A stretch of DNA of 64,000 nucleotides from Amycolatopsis alba DSM 44262. Lineage in GTDB: Bacteria; Actinomycetota; Actinomycetes; Mycobacteriales; Pseudonocardiaceae. The stretch covers positions 9,447,605 through 9,511,604 of the forward strand of contig NZ_KB913032.1 in the NCBI RefSeq assembly GCF_000384215.1, given 5' to 3'. Below, piece by piece: positions 26,648 to 34,044 of this stretch. The translations under genes were made by a program, and so were the position numbers. The first letter of the stretch is position 1; the number at the start of each line of letters is the position of its first letter. The notes below the pieces were generated by a model. That model saw only the letters and a list, made by a program, of their open reading frames with translations, did not search any database and had not been told where the DNA came from.

Positions 26648-27552
26648 GCAGCACGCAGACCGTCCTGTACGACATCCCCGGTCCCAAGGCACGGGCACGG
26701 AACTGGCTCTACAGCGTTCTTTTCGTACTCGTCCTGGCGCTGGTGGTCTACCTCGTCTACACCGGCTTCGACGAGAAGGGCCAGTGGGCGGGCGCGCTCT
26801 GGAAGCCCTTCGTCGACGGTGCGACGTGGACACAATTCCTCCTTCCGGGGCTGCTCAACACCTTGAAGGCGGCCGGGCTTTCGATCGTGATCGCGCTGCC
26901 GATCGGTGCGCTGCTGGGCATCGGACGGCTGTCCGAGCACAAGTGGATCCGGCTGCCGGTCAGCTGGATCGTCGAGTTCTTCCGGGCCATCCCGGTGCTG
27001 CTGCTGATGGTCTTCGCCGCGGCCTTCTACGCGTACTACACCGGCATCGACTCCGAGATCCGCCCGCTTTTCGCCGCGGTGACCGGTCTGGTGCTCTACA
27101 ACGGTTCAGTCCTGGCCGAGGTGTTCCGGGCGGGCATCCTGGCGCTGCCCAAGGGGCAGGCGGAGGCGTCGTCCGCGCTGGGCCTGCGCAAGACCCAGAC
27201 GATGATCAACGTCCTGCTTCCGCAGGCGGTCACGCTGATGCTGCCCGCGCTGGTCAGCCAGCTGGTCGTCATCCTGAAGGACACCGCGCTGGCCGGTCAG
27301 CTGACCATCGGTTTCGACGAGCTGATCCGGGCTTCCGGTCCGCTCACCGGTCTCTACAGCAACACGATCCCGACGCTGATCGTCGTCGCGATCATCTTCA
27401 TCGTGCTGAACCTGCTCCTGACCCAGTTCGCCCGCTGGCTGGAGAACAAGCTGGCCCGGCGGAAGAAGGCGCCCAAGGGCGCCGCGCCGGTCATGGCGGC
27501 GACAGCGAATGTCGTCCTCACCCGCGACGACGCGAGCGGCGGGGCGCTGTAG
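26644..27552 (+). CDS. gluD: Glutamate ABC transporter permease
   Basis: A 302-residue permease with a longer N-terminal cytoplasmic tail, about six membrane helices and the EAA loop GQAEASSALGLRKTQ. It pairs with GluC. The C-terminus is a basic, disordered tail (KLARRKKAPKGAAPVMA...). It is followed after eight bases by a strong hairpin of the GAAGG-CCN-CCTTC family, probably the operon terminator. Confidence 0.93.
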   Translation: MSSTQTVLYDIPGPKARARNWLYSVLFVLVLALVVYLVYTGFDEKGQWAGALWKPFVDGATWTQFLLPGLLNTLKAAGLSIVIALPIGALLGIGRLSEHKWIRLPVSWIVEFFRAIPVLLLMVFAAAFYAYYTGIDSEIRPLFAAVTGLVLYNGSVLAEVFRAGILALPKGQAEASSALGLRKTQTMINVLLPQAVTLMLPALVSQLVVILKDTALAGQLTIGFDELIRASGPLTGLYSNTIPTLIVVAIIFIVLNLLLTQFARWLENKLARRKKAPKGAAPVMAATANVVLTRDDASGGAL

Positions 27553-27560
27553 CTCCGGAG

Positions 27561-27619
27561 AAGTACACGAAGGCCCCCTTCCTTGCTCCTGGGCACAGGA
27601 AGGGGGCCTTCATGTACTT
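27561..27619 (+). terminator. GAAGG-CCC-CCTTC hairpin ending the glu operon
   Basis: A 23-base-pair stem with one mismatch (27561-27583 with 27597-27619, 13-base loop) starts eight bases after the gluD stop codon. Confidence 0.75.
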
Positions 27620-27676
27620 CGGGATAGGCCTGTTGGTCCTGTCGGGACGGCGGTCCGGTCGGCTAGCGTCGTCCGT

Positions 27677-28120
27677 ATGGCGGACCAGGCCGGGGCGTTG
27701 CTCGAAGCGCTGCCGGACCTGGCGGGCAGGGCGGTCCTGGTCGTCGGGTGCGGCGATGGCCGCTTTCCCCGTCTGTTCCGCGGCAACGGTGCCCGCCGGG
27801 TGGTCGGGGTCGACGCGGATCAGGCGCTGATCGCGGTGGCGCAACGCGAAGAGGAACGCGACCCGGCCGGGATCTCCTACGAGGTCCACCAGCTCGCCCG
27901 GCTGCCGGTGATGGGGACCTTCGACATCGTGACAGCGTTTCTGGACTCGCCCGGCCCGCTCGGCCGCGTCGCGGCGAGCCTCGCACCCGGCGGACTGCTC
28001 GTGATCGTCGCGCCCACCGGGATCTCGCTGGAGGAAAGCTTGCGTGACAACGGTTTCCAGGACATCGTGCGGCACCGCCACGAAAGCGGCGACGTGCACA
28101 GCGCCCGCAAGGCGTCCTGA
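27677..28120 (+). CDS. Small class I SAM-dependent methyltransferase-like protein
   Basis: A 147-residue protein with motif I VLVVGCGDGRFPRLF (about 20-34), an acidic end of strand 2 (VVGVDADQALIAVA) and FDIVTAFLDSPGPLGRVAASLAPGGLLVIVAP, the post-I and motif III region. It is only a core Rossmann fold, shorter than typical methyltransferases (about 200 residues), so substrate domains are missing. The ATG at 27677 is chosen; an open frame further upstream runs through the hairpin. Substrate unknown. Confidence 0.75.
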   Translation: MADQAGALLEALPDLAGRAVLVVGCGDGRFPRLFRGNGARRVVGVDADQALIAVAQREEERDPAGISYEVHQLARLPVMGTFDIVTAFLDSPGPLGRVAASLAPGGLLVIVAPTGISLEESLRDNGFQDIVRHRHESGDVHSARKAS

Positions 28121-28148
28121 GTCGCGCACCCTGGTGTCGAGCCAGGCT

Positions 28149-28226
28149 GGCCGGGGCTATGAATCCCGGCCGGTCGCCGGACCGTGCGCGTTCTGGCGGT
28201 GTGGAACGCACGGACCCCACACCGCC
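28149..28226. other. Two unnamed hairpins downstream of the methyltransferase gene
   Basis: GGCCGGG/CCCGGCC (28149-28155 with 28165-28171) and GGCGGTGTGG/CCACACCGCC (28195-28204 with 28217-28226) are the only structure seen in this non-coding stretch. They may end transcription from the left. Confidence 0.45.
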
Positions 28227-28280
28227 GCACCGGTACGACGGAACAGGTTTCCCCGCCGTGCCGGGGGTTTGGCCTGGAAC

Positions 28281-28313
28281 ACGCCTCCGGCGCACACTGC
28301 GCACCGGAGGCGT
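28281..28313. terminator. Bidirectional hairpin beside the tRNA gene
   Basis: ACGCCTCCGG and CCGGAGGCGT form a ten-base-pair stem, extended by partial CGC/GCG pairing. It lies 14 bases past the tRNA 3' end on the minus strand and is followed by TTTCGTTC on the plus strand. Confidence 0.6.
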
Positions 28314-28326
28314 TTCGTTCCAGAAG

Positions 28327-28398
28327 TACCCCTGCCAGGAATCGAACCTGGACCCCGGCGTTCGTAGCGCCGTACTCTTTCCGTTGAGCTACAAGGGT
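28327..28398 (-). tRNA. Atypical tRNA-Arg (anticodon ACG)
   Basis: A complete 72-base cloverleaf on the minus strand: acceptor ACCCTTG/CAGGGGT (one U-G pair), D arm GCTC/GAGT with loop AACGGAAA, anticodon stem CGGCG/CGCCG with loop CTACGAA, variable GGGT, T arm CCAGG/CCTGG with loop TTCGATT, discriminator A. The loop places ACG at 34-36, and A20 and C35, both arginine identity elements, are present. CCA is not encoded. Sequence differs strongly from the usual GCGCCCG-type Arg(ACG) tRNA of actinobacteria, so it may be an extra isoacceptor. Confidence 0.85.
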
Positions 28399-28410
28399 TC
28401 ATCACGAAAA

Positions 28411-28441
28411 AGCCGCCCGTTCGGTTTCCCGAAGGGCGGCT
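28411..28441 (-). terminator. Intrinsic terminator with U-run on the minus strand
   Basis: AGCCGCCC/GGGCGGCT (28411-28418 with 28434-28441) extended by TTCGG/CCGAA forms a strong stem, followed on the minus strand by TTTTT. It lies 20 bases past the stop of the 30-codon gene at 28461-28553 and just upstream of the tRNA, so it must end that small transcript. Confidence 0.75.
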
Positions 28442-28460
28442 CCACCTCTGCGACGTCGCA

Positions 28461-28553
28461 CTAGGACGACGACGGGGAGCCGTTCTTTTTCACCATGCCG
28501 AGGCGAGCCGGACATGCGTCGGCGAACTCGCGTCGCCACATCATGTTCGTCAT
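28461..28553 (-). CDS. Putative 30-residue small protein
   Basis: A short frame encoding 30 residues (starting MTNMMWRREFADACPARL and ending in KKNGSPSSS). I do not recognise the family. Support is contextual: AGGAGG at 28558-28563 four bases before the ATG, a promoter-like TTGACC-17-GAAGAT upstream on the same strand, a palindrome over that promoter, and a genuine U-tract terminator right behind. The peptide has one cysteine, a Trp, many basic residues and a Ser/Pro tail; there is no membrane helix. It is divergent from two secreted-protein genes. Coding is inference. Confidence 0.5.
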   Translation of the reverse strand: MTNMMWRREFADACPARLGMVKKNGSPSSS

Positions 28554-28590
28554 TCGGCCTCCTCGGCGGGTGTCTGCGACCATCTTCCGT

Positions 28591-28608
28591 GACCACCCGA
28601 TCGTGGTC
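28591..28608. promoter_or_regulatory. Palindrome over the promoter of the small gene
   Basis: GACCAC-N6-GTGGTC overlaps a minus-strand TTGACC (28605-28610), 17 bases from GAAGAT. It would be a good operator for the 30-codon gene. Confidence 0.5.
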
Positions 28609-28650
28609 AATTTCTTTTCCACCCGAACGAACATGCTGGTCAGACGCCTG

Positions 28651-28679
28651 TTGCAACCTGTTCACCATACTGCTACGTT
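28651..28679 (+). promoter_or_regulatory. Predicted promoter of the secreted-protein pair
   Basis: TTGCAA (28651-28656) and TACGTT (28674-28679) are separated by 17 bases, upstream of the ATG at 28752, which is preceded by a purine-rich GGGGAGGGAAG. Confidence 0.45.
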
Positions 28680-28751
28680 TTTGGTGATCGATTGTCGAAG
28701 CGCAGGGGGCGCTGGCTGAGAGTCGAGATTCCCCTGGGGAGGGAAGTATTC

Positions 28752-29222
28752 ATGAAAGCCATTCACAAGGCGGCGGGAATCGTCGCCACCGCGGGATTAT
28801 CGGCGGCTTTGTTCCTGGCGTCACCGGCTTACGCGGACACGGACACGCCATTCGGCAAGGGCAATTGCACGGCCCGGTTACAGGGTTTCACGACGTCCGA
28901 TCAGTCCGGTTCCTGGGAACAGCTCAACGTTTCTTCCGGCTGCAACGCGAACGAGCCACTCGTCCTGCAGATCCAGACCGAATTGCTCTTCTACGGCATC
29001 GCGAGCAACGGCAGCCGGACCGAATTCGTCGGCCCGACCACGGGCAACCACCTGGTCAAGGGACCGCCGAACGCGCGCCAGATGCTCGCCCAGGCCAGCG
29101 CTCCGCCCACCGGTTTCGACCAGTACTGCGCTTCGGCGACCGTGTACTACAGCGGCGTGGCCGGAGACCCGTCGGGCGGCGGCACGCTGACCCAGGACTC
29201 AGGCGTCGTCTGCTGGAGCTGA
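28752..29222 (+). CDS. Secreted protein of unknown function A
   Basis: A 156-residue exported protein. A signal peptide (about 1-28, ending SPAYADTD) precedes a beta-rich domain with four cysteines (near 39, 60, 126 and 155), which probably form two disulfides, and aromatic pairs such as LLFYG and TVYYSG. No family is recognised. A second secreted-protein gene begins 15 bases after it, so the two are an operon. The GC content falls slightly around this pair and its promoter compared with neighbours. Confidence 0.7.
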   Translation: MKAIHKAAGIVATAGLSAALFLASPAYADTDTPFGKGNCTARLQGFTTSDQSGSWEQLNVSSGCNANEPLVLQIQTELLFYGIASNGSRTEFVGPTTGNHLVKGPPNARQMLAQASAPPTGFDQYCASATVYYSGVAGDPSGGGTLTQDSGVVCWS

Positions 29223-29236
29223 GGGAGGGGTTTGCC

Positions 29237-29647
29237 ATGAACAAGAAGACCTGGCTGCTCGCCGGTGTGGCGACCCTGGCCATGACGTCGATTCCCGCTG
29301 TCGCGCAAGCCGGCTTCCCGGCCTGCTGGGGCCAGCTGAACATCGCGGGGCGAGATCTCGGCAGCGCGATCGAATGGGGCGGGCTGTACACCTGCCAGCC
29401 CGTCACCGGGGGCGACTACGACGCGGACTGGACCGTGTCCTCGGACGGCGCCGTGATCCGGTCCGGCAAGTTCCAGCCCGCCATCAACGACACACAGACG
29501 CCTTTTCCCGTCACGTACGTGGATCTGCCGAATCCGGCGCCACTCGTTTCGAAGCACGTCAAGGTGTCGGTGACGTTCAACGCGGCACCGCCGTCGAAGG
29601 CGTCGCTCTCGACCGAACGGGACGTCACCTACGACCCCAACGGCTGA
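29237..29647 (+). CDS. Secreted protein of unknown function B
   Basis: A 136-residue exported protein with a signal peptide (about 1-25, ending AVAQAGFPAC) and a small beta-sandwich-like domain with two cysteines (FPACWGQ and YTCQPV) that may pair. It has a strong GAGGGAGGGG ribosome-binding site and follows protein A closely. The VSSDGAVIRSGKF and KVSVTFNA segments look like an immunoglobulin-type sandwich. Family and role unknown. Confidence 0.7.
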   Translation: MNKKTWLLAGVATLAMTSIPAVAQAGFPACWGQLNIAGRDLGSAIEWGGLYTCQPVTGGDYDADWTVSSDGAVIRSGKFQPAINDTQTPFPVTYVDLPNPAPLVSKHVKVSVTFNAAPPSKASLSTERDVTYDPNG

Positions 29648-29712
29648 CATCTCTTGAGGGGTAAGGCAAACGTGCCGTGCTCGACCGCTCGCGTGCCTGC
29701 CGGCTTCGGATA

Positions 29713-29763
29713 TCGCGAAGGCCACTTTCGGGACGTCTGATGTCCCGAAAGTGGCCTTCGCGA
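29713..29763. repeat. Perfect GAAGG/GAAAG-type hairpin repeat
   Basis: A perfect 22-base-pair stem (29713-29734 with 29742-29763, 7-base loop gtctgat). It lies between the convergent secreted-protein and sdhB genes. Confidence 0.75.
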
Positions 29764-29816
29764 CGTTGGGTCCTGCCGGAGCGCATCGGGTCGAGGTGCT
29801 GGTGAGCCGACGACGT

Positions 29817-29865
29817 TGCGAAAGCCACTTTCGCAACGTTGAAGGTTGTGAAAGTGGCTTTCGCA
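29817..29865. repeat. GAAAG-CCA-CTTTC hairpin repeat
   Basis: A 21-base-pair stem with one mismatch (29817-29837 with 29845-29865, loop gttgaag). The left arm alone is also a GTTGCGAAAG/CTTTCGCAAC palindrome. With the copy at 29713 it fills the roughly 300-base gap before sdhB. Confidence 0.75.
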
Positions 29866-29946
29866 TCACCCGAAGCCGGCACACCGATGAGCGAGCATGA
29901 CAGCTTCGCCTTGCCCCTCAGTGGAACCGTCCTCACGAGGTTTCGG

Positions 29947-30699
29947 CTACTTGTCCCGCCGGAACAGCTTGTTCCCCAGCCACACGATGGGGTCGTACTT
30001 CCGGTCCGCGACGCGTTCCTTCATCGGGATCAGCGCGTTGTCGGTGATGTGGATGCCCTCCGGGCACACGTCCGAACAGCACTTGGTGATGTTGCAGTAG
30101 CCGAGCCCGTGCTCCTCCTGCGCCTCGTCACGCCGGTCGGCGACGTCGAGGGGGTGCATTTCGAGTTCGGCGATCCGCATCAGGTACCGGGGCCCGGCGA
30201 AGGCCTCCTTGTTCTCCTCGTGGTCGCGCACCACGTGACAGGTGTTCTGGCACAGGAAGCATTCGATGCACTTGCGGAACTCCTGCGAGCGCTCGACGTC
30301 GACCTGCTGCATCCGGTACTCCCCCGGCTTCAGCTCCGGCGGCGGGGTGAACGACGGGATCTCCCGTGCCTTCGTGTAGTTGAACGACACGTCGGTCACC
30401 AGGTCGCGGATCACCGGGAACGTCCGCATCGGCGTCACGGTGATGACCTCGTCCTCGGTGAAGGTCGACATCCGGGTCATGCACAGCAGCCGCGGTTTGC
30501 CGTTGATCTCCGCCGAGCACGAACCGCATTTACCCGCCTTGCAGTTCCACCGCACCGCCAGATCCGAGGCCTGGGTGGCCTGCAACCGGTGGATGATGTC
30601 GAGGACGACCTCGCCCTCGTTGACCTCGACGCTGTAGTCCTGCAGCTCACCGGAATCGGCGTCGCCGCGCCAGACCCGGAAACTCGCCTTGTAGCTCAT
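29947..30699 (-). CDS. sdhB: Succinate dehydrogenase iron-sulfur subunit
   Basis: A 250-residue SdhB of the Sdh1 type. The ferredoxin-like N-domain carries the [2Fe-2S] ligands Cys53, Cys58, Cys61 and Cys73. The C-domain has CIECFLCQNTC (Cys144, 147, 150, 154) and CNITKCCSDVCPE (Cys202, 207/208, 212) for the [4Fe-4S] and [3Fe-4S] clusters. It passes electrons from SdhA towards quinone at SdhC. The start at 30699 overlaps the sdhA stop as ATGA. Last gene of the operon. Confidence 0.95.
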   Translation of the reverse strand: MSYKASFRVWRGDADSGELQDYSVEVNEGEVVLDIIHRLQATQASDLAVRWNCKAGKCGSCSAEINGKPRLLCMTRMSTFTEDEVITVTPMRTFPVIRDLVTDVSFNYTKAREIPSFTPPPELKPGEYRMQQVDVERSQEFRKCIECFLCQNTCHVVRDHEENKEAFAGPRYLMRIAELEMHPLDVADRRDEAQEEHGLGYCNITKCCSDVCPEGIHITDNALIPMKERVADRKYDPIVWLGNKLFRRDK

Positions 30700-32612
30700 G
30701 CCGGACTCCCAGGGTGCGAAGTCAGTTCTTCGTCGGTGTAGTACTTCCCCAGCTCGGACAGCTCGAACAACTCCAGCAGGTCCTGCCGCAGCGGGAGCTG
30801 CGCCTTGACCTCGATGCCGATGTCCGGCACCACCGGGTTCTCCCCCGGTGTGGCCGAGCAGACCAGGAGTTTGTTGCGCCACTGGGAATCCATGCCCGGA
30901 TGGTCGTCGCGCGTATGCCCGCCACGGCTTTCGGTCCTGGTGAGCGCGGCCCTGGCGACGCATTCGCTGACCATCAGCATGTTCCGCAGGTCGACGGCGA
31001 GATGCCAGCCGGGGTTGAACTGCCGGTGCCCTTCGACGGTGACCCGCTTGATCCGCTCGCGCAGTTCCCCGAGCTTCTCCAGCGCCCGCTCGATCTCTTC
31101 CGACTTGCGGATGATGCCGACCAGGTCGTTCATCGACTGCTGCAGTTCGGTGTGCAGGCTGTACGGGTTCTCCTCGACGCCGTCGCCCGGCGGGTCGAAC
31201 GGCGCGAGCGCCATCTTCGCGGCAGCGTCCACATCGGACTGACTGACCTTGGGGCGGTCCTTCAGTTCCGCGACATAGGACGCGGCGCCGAGACCCGCCC
31301 GGCGGCCGAAGACGAGCAGATCCGAAAGCGAGTTGCCGCCGAGCCGGTTCGACCCGTGCATCCCGCCCGAGCACTCACCGGCGGCGAACAGCCCCGGCAC
31401 GCTCGACGACGCGGTGTCCGGGTCGACCTCGATCCCGCCCATCACGTAATGGCAGGTCGGGCCGACCTCCATCGGTTCCTTCGTGATGTCGACGTCGGCG
31501 AGTTCCTTGAACTGGTGGTACATCGACGGCAGCCGTTTGCGGATCTCCTCCGCGGGCAGCCTGCTGGCGATGTCGAGGAAGACCCCGCCGTGCGGCGATC
31601 CCCGGCCCGCCTTGACCTCGGAGTTGATCGCGCGCGCCACTTCGTCGCGCGGCAGCAGGTCCGGGGTGCGCCGGTTCTTCTCCTGATCGGTGTACCAGCG
31701 GTCGGCTTCTTCCTCGCTGTCCGCGTACTGCCCCTTGAACACGTCGGGGACGTACTCGAACATGAACCGCTTGTCCTCGGTGTTCTTGAGGACCCCGCCG
31801 TCGCCGCGGACGCCTTCGGTGACCAGGATGCCCTTCACACTCGGCGGCCAGACCATGCCCGTCGGGTGGAACTGGACGAACTCCATGTTGATGAGCGTCG
31901 CCCCGGCCCGCAGCGCAAGCGCGTGCCCGTCACCGGTGTACTCCCACGAGTTCGAGGTGACCTTGAACGACTTCCCGATGCCGCCGGTGGCCAGCACCAC
32001 CGCCGGTGTCTCGAACAGGATGAACCGGCCGCTCTCGCGCCAGTACCCGAAGGCGCCCGAGATCCGGCCGTCCTCGGTCAGCAGTTCGGTGATCGTGCAT
32101 TCGGCGAAGACCTTGATCCGCGCCTCGTAGTCGCCGGTCTCCTTGAAGTCTTCTTGTTGCAGCGAAACGATTTTCTGCTGCATCGTGCGGATCAGTTCGA
32201 GCCCGGTGCGGTCGCCGACGTGCGCCAGCCGCGGATACGTGTGCCCGCCGAAGTTGCGCTGGCTGATCCGGCCGTCGGCGGTGCGGTCGAACAGCGCGCC
32301 GTAGGTCTCCAGTTCCCAGACCCGGTCCGGCGCCTCCCTGGCGTGGAGTTCGGCCATCCGCCAGTTGTTGAGGAACTTCCCGCCGCGCATGGTGTCGCGG
32401 AAGTGCACCTGCCAGTTGTCGTTCGAGTTCGCGTTGCCCATCGACGCCGCGCAGCCGCCTTCGGCCATCACCGTATGCGCTTTGCCGAACAGCGATTTGC
32501 ACACCACCGCGACGCTGAAGCCGCGTTCACGGGCCTCGATGACCGCGCGGAGACCGGCACCGCCGGCACCGATCACCACCACGTCATAGTTGAGCCGTTC
32601 GACCTCGGTCAT
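30696..32612 (-). CDS. sdhA: Succinate dehydrogenase flavoprotein subunit
   Basis: A 638-residue flavoprotein that oxidises succinate to fumarate. The FAD Rossmann motif GAGGAG is at 15-20 and the likely covalent-FAD His is His46 in KAHTVMAEGG. QFHPTGMVWPP, HYVMGGIEVDP and RLGGNSLSDLLVFGRRAG follow in family order, with the C-terminal helical domain and FAD-binding end. I use ATG 32612, which has GAGGTG upstream, rather than GTG 32624. The length (about 640) and lack of a long insertion fit the Sdh1 (Rv0248c) group. Confidence 0.95.
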   Translation of the reverse strand: MTEVERLNYDVVVIGAGGAGLRAVIEARERGFSVAVVCKSLFGKAHTVMAEGGCAASMGNANSNDNWQVHFRDTMRGGKFLNNWRMAELHAREAPDRVWELETYGALFDRTADGRISQRNFGGHTYPRLAHVGDRTGLELIRTMQQKIVSLQQEDFKETGDYEARIKVFAECTITELLTEDGRISGAFGYWRESGRFILFETPAVVLATGGIGKSFKVTSNSWEYTGDGHALALRAGATLINMEFVQFHPTGMVWPPSVKGILVTEGVRGDGGVLKNTEDKRFMFEYVPDVFKGQYADSEEEADRWYTDQEKNRRTPDLLPRDEVARAINSEVKAGRGSPHGGVFLDIASRLPAEEIRKRLPSMYHQFKELADVDITKEPMEVGPTCHYVMGGIEVDPDTASSSVPGLFAAGECSGGMHGSNRLGGNSLSDLLVFGRRAGLGAASYVAELKDRPKVSQSDVDAAAKMALAPFDPPGDGVEENPYSLHTELQQSMNDLVGIIRKSEEIERALEKLGELRERIKRVTVEGHRQFNPGWHLAVDLRNMLMVSECVARAALTRTESRGGHTRDDHPGMDSQWRNKLLVCSATPGENPVVPDIGIEVKAQLPLRQDLLELFELSELGKYYTDEELTSHPGSPA

Positions 32613-32666
32613 AGAAAGAGCCACCTCGAAAGCTTGTCGCCGGGGGGACGGGAGATTCCCGCGCCG

Positions 32667-33497
32667 CTAGTTGATGAACCGCAGATCCGAAATCGCGCCG
32701 CTGGACACGAGCATCACGTAGAGATCGGTCAGCACGAGCGTGCCGAGCGTCGTCCACGCCAGCGCCATGTGGCGGGTGTTGAGTTTCGTGATCTGGGTCC
32801 AGATCCAATAGCGGACCGGATGTTTGGAGAAGTGCTTGAGCCTGCCGCCGGTCACGTGACGGCACGAGTGGCACGACAACGTGTACGCCCACAACAGGAT
32901 CACGTTGCCGGTCAGCACGATGTTGCCGAGCCCGAAACCGAACCCGCCGTCGATGCCGTGGAACGCGGTGATCGCGTCGTAGGTGTTGATCAGCGAAACG
33001 ACCACGGCCACGTAGAAGAAGTAGCGGTGGACGTTCTGGATGATCAGCGGCAGCCGGGTCTCCCCGGTGTACTTCGCGTGCGGCTCGGCGACCGCGCACG
33101 CGGGCGGCGAGAACCAGACGGCCCGGTAGTAGGCCTTGCGGTAGTAGTAGCAGGTCAGCCGGAAGCCCAGCAGGAACGGCAGGACGAGGAAGCCGAGCGG
33201 GATGAAACCCGGCAGCTCGCCGAACCAGGCCCCGAAATGCCGGGAGCCTTCGACGCAGGATTCCGAGACGCAGGGCGAATAGAACGGCGTCAGGTAGTGG
33301 TACTCGGGCACCCAGTACGCGGTGCGCACGAAGGCCCTGATGGTCGCGTAGACGATGAAGGTGGAGAGGCCGAGGACGGTCAGCAGCGGGGACAGCCACC
33401 ACCGGTCGGTGCGCAGCGTTTTCTCGGCGATCCGGGCCCGCGACGGTGCGCGGACCCCCGTACCCCGTCCGGCTCCCTGGCCGGCGGGGGCGCTCAC
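32667..33497 (-). CDS. sdhC: Succinate dehydrogenase membrane subunit (Sdh1 type)
   Basis: A 276-residue membrane subunit with about five helices (near 36-58, 97-117, 153-175, 190-207 and 234-262), a single-polypeptide anchor as in Rv0249c. Conserved Cys/His groups stand out: Cys76 and Cys81 (SPCVSESC), Cys116, His140, His157 and CHSCRH (209-214). Work on mycobacterial Sdh1 reported a membrane-embedded Rieske-type cluster in this subunit, and these residues would be candidates; heme ligation is the alternative. Starts with GTG overlapping the previous gene as GTGA. Confidence 0.9.
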   Translation of the reverse strand: MSAPAGQGAGRGTGVRAPSRARIAEKTLRTDRWWLSPLLTVLGLSTFIVYATIRAFVRTAYWVPEYHYLTPFYSPCVSESCVEGSRHFGAWFGELPGFIPLGFLVLPFLLGFRLTCYYYRKAYYRAVWFSPPACAVAEPHAKYTGETRLPLIIQNVHRYFFYVAVVVSLINTYDAITAFHGIDGGFGFGLGNIVLTGNVILLWAYTLSCHSCRHVTGGRLKHFSKHPVRYWIWTQITKLNTRHMALAWTTLGTLVLTDLYVMLVSSGAISDLRFIN

Positions 33498-33781
33498 CGC
33501 TGGTCGCGCTTGTAGCCGCCGACGCCTTCGTCATCGGCGCCGTGCCACAGCGCCGGGTCGTACGGCGTATCCGGCACGGGGACGCGTTCGGCGGCCTTCG
33601 CCTGCGCGGGTACCGCGTGCGGGGTCGTGTCCAGATCCGTCGCGTCGATGTCGAGCCGCTCCACGTCGTTCGCCAGGCGCTGCACCGCTGACGCGTCGCC
33701 GTATCGGGACCGCAGCGCGCCGACGCACTGCCTCAGCTGACCGATGGCTCGCCGAAGCTCGGCGATCTCTGTGGTGGACAT
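33494..33781 (-). CDS. Small conserved protein leading the sdh operon (Rv0250c-like)
   Basis: A 95-residue soluble protein. Residues about 3-50 are helical (TTEIAELRRAIGQLRQCVGALRSRYGD), followed by an acidic, Pro-rich tail ending in DEGVGGYKRDQR. It is the first gene of the sdhCAB operon and overlaps sdhC by four bases, the same position as Rv0250c in Mycobacterium. It may be an assembly or stabilising factor for Sdh1, but there is no direct evidence. The start at 33781 is the only internal Met with sensible context; upstream codons are intergenic. Confidence 0.75.
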   Translation of the reverse strand: MSTTEIAELRRAIGQLRQCVGALRSRYGDASAVQRLANDVERLDIDATDLDTTPHAVPAQAKAAERVPVPDTPYDPALWHGADDEGVGGYKRDQR

Positions 33782-33871
33782 CGGTACCTCCCGATGGTCG
33801 GTTCGGTTGGCCGCTTGAGCCTTCGAAGGCAAGCGATCCTCGCCATCTCGACTCTGCCGCGCGTTGTGCAA

Positions 33872-33887
33872 TGTGACAAGTAGCACA
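33872..33887. promoter_or_regulatory. CRP-like site upstream of the sdh operon
   Basis: TGTGACAAGTAGCACA fits the CRP/Rv3676-type half-site pair TGTGA-N6-TCACA with one mismatch. It lies about 90 bases before the sdh operon start. Confidence 0.5.
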
Positions 33888-33900
33888 GTAGAACCTAAGG

Positions 33901-33918
33901 GCGTGACGGAGGTCACGC
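33901..33918. promoter_or_regulatory. GTGAC-type palindrome in the sdh-edd divergent gap
   Basis: GCGTGAC-GGAG-GTCACGC is a perfect 7-base inverted repeat, 14 bases from the CRP-like site and about 130 bases upstream of edd. Either operon could be its target. Confidence 0.5.
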
Positions 33919-34044
33919 GAGTCGATCTTCTGTATCGATTTTGATTCGGGCTTTCCCCTGGGTTACTGTGGCCACTGTCACGACCCAGCGGCGTCAGCGT
34001 TGCCGTCCCGCGGACCACCACGACCAGTGATCCGGAGCCGGACA

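Noticed and set aside
28402..28668. 88-codon minus-strand frame over the small-gene locus
   Set aside because: It runs through the terminator and into the tRNA, has no RBS and an Arg-rich random composition; the 30-codon frame in another phase fits the signals better.
30714..33515. 933-codon open frame antisense to sdhA and sdhC
   Set aside because: Same GC-bias artefact; no RBS, no motifs, and the opposite strand encodes conserved subunits with intact catalytic residues.
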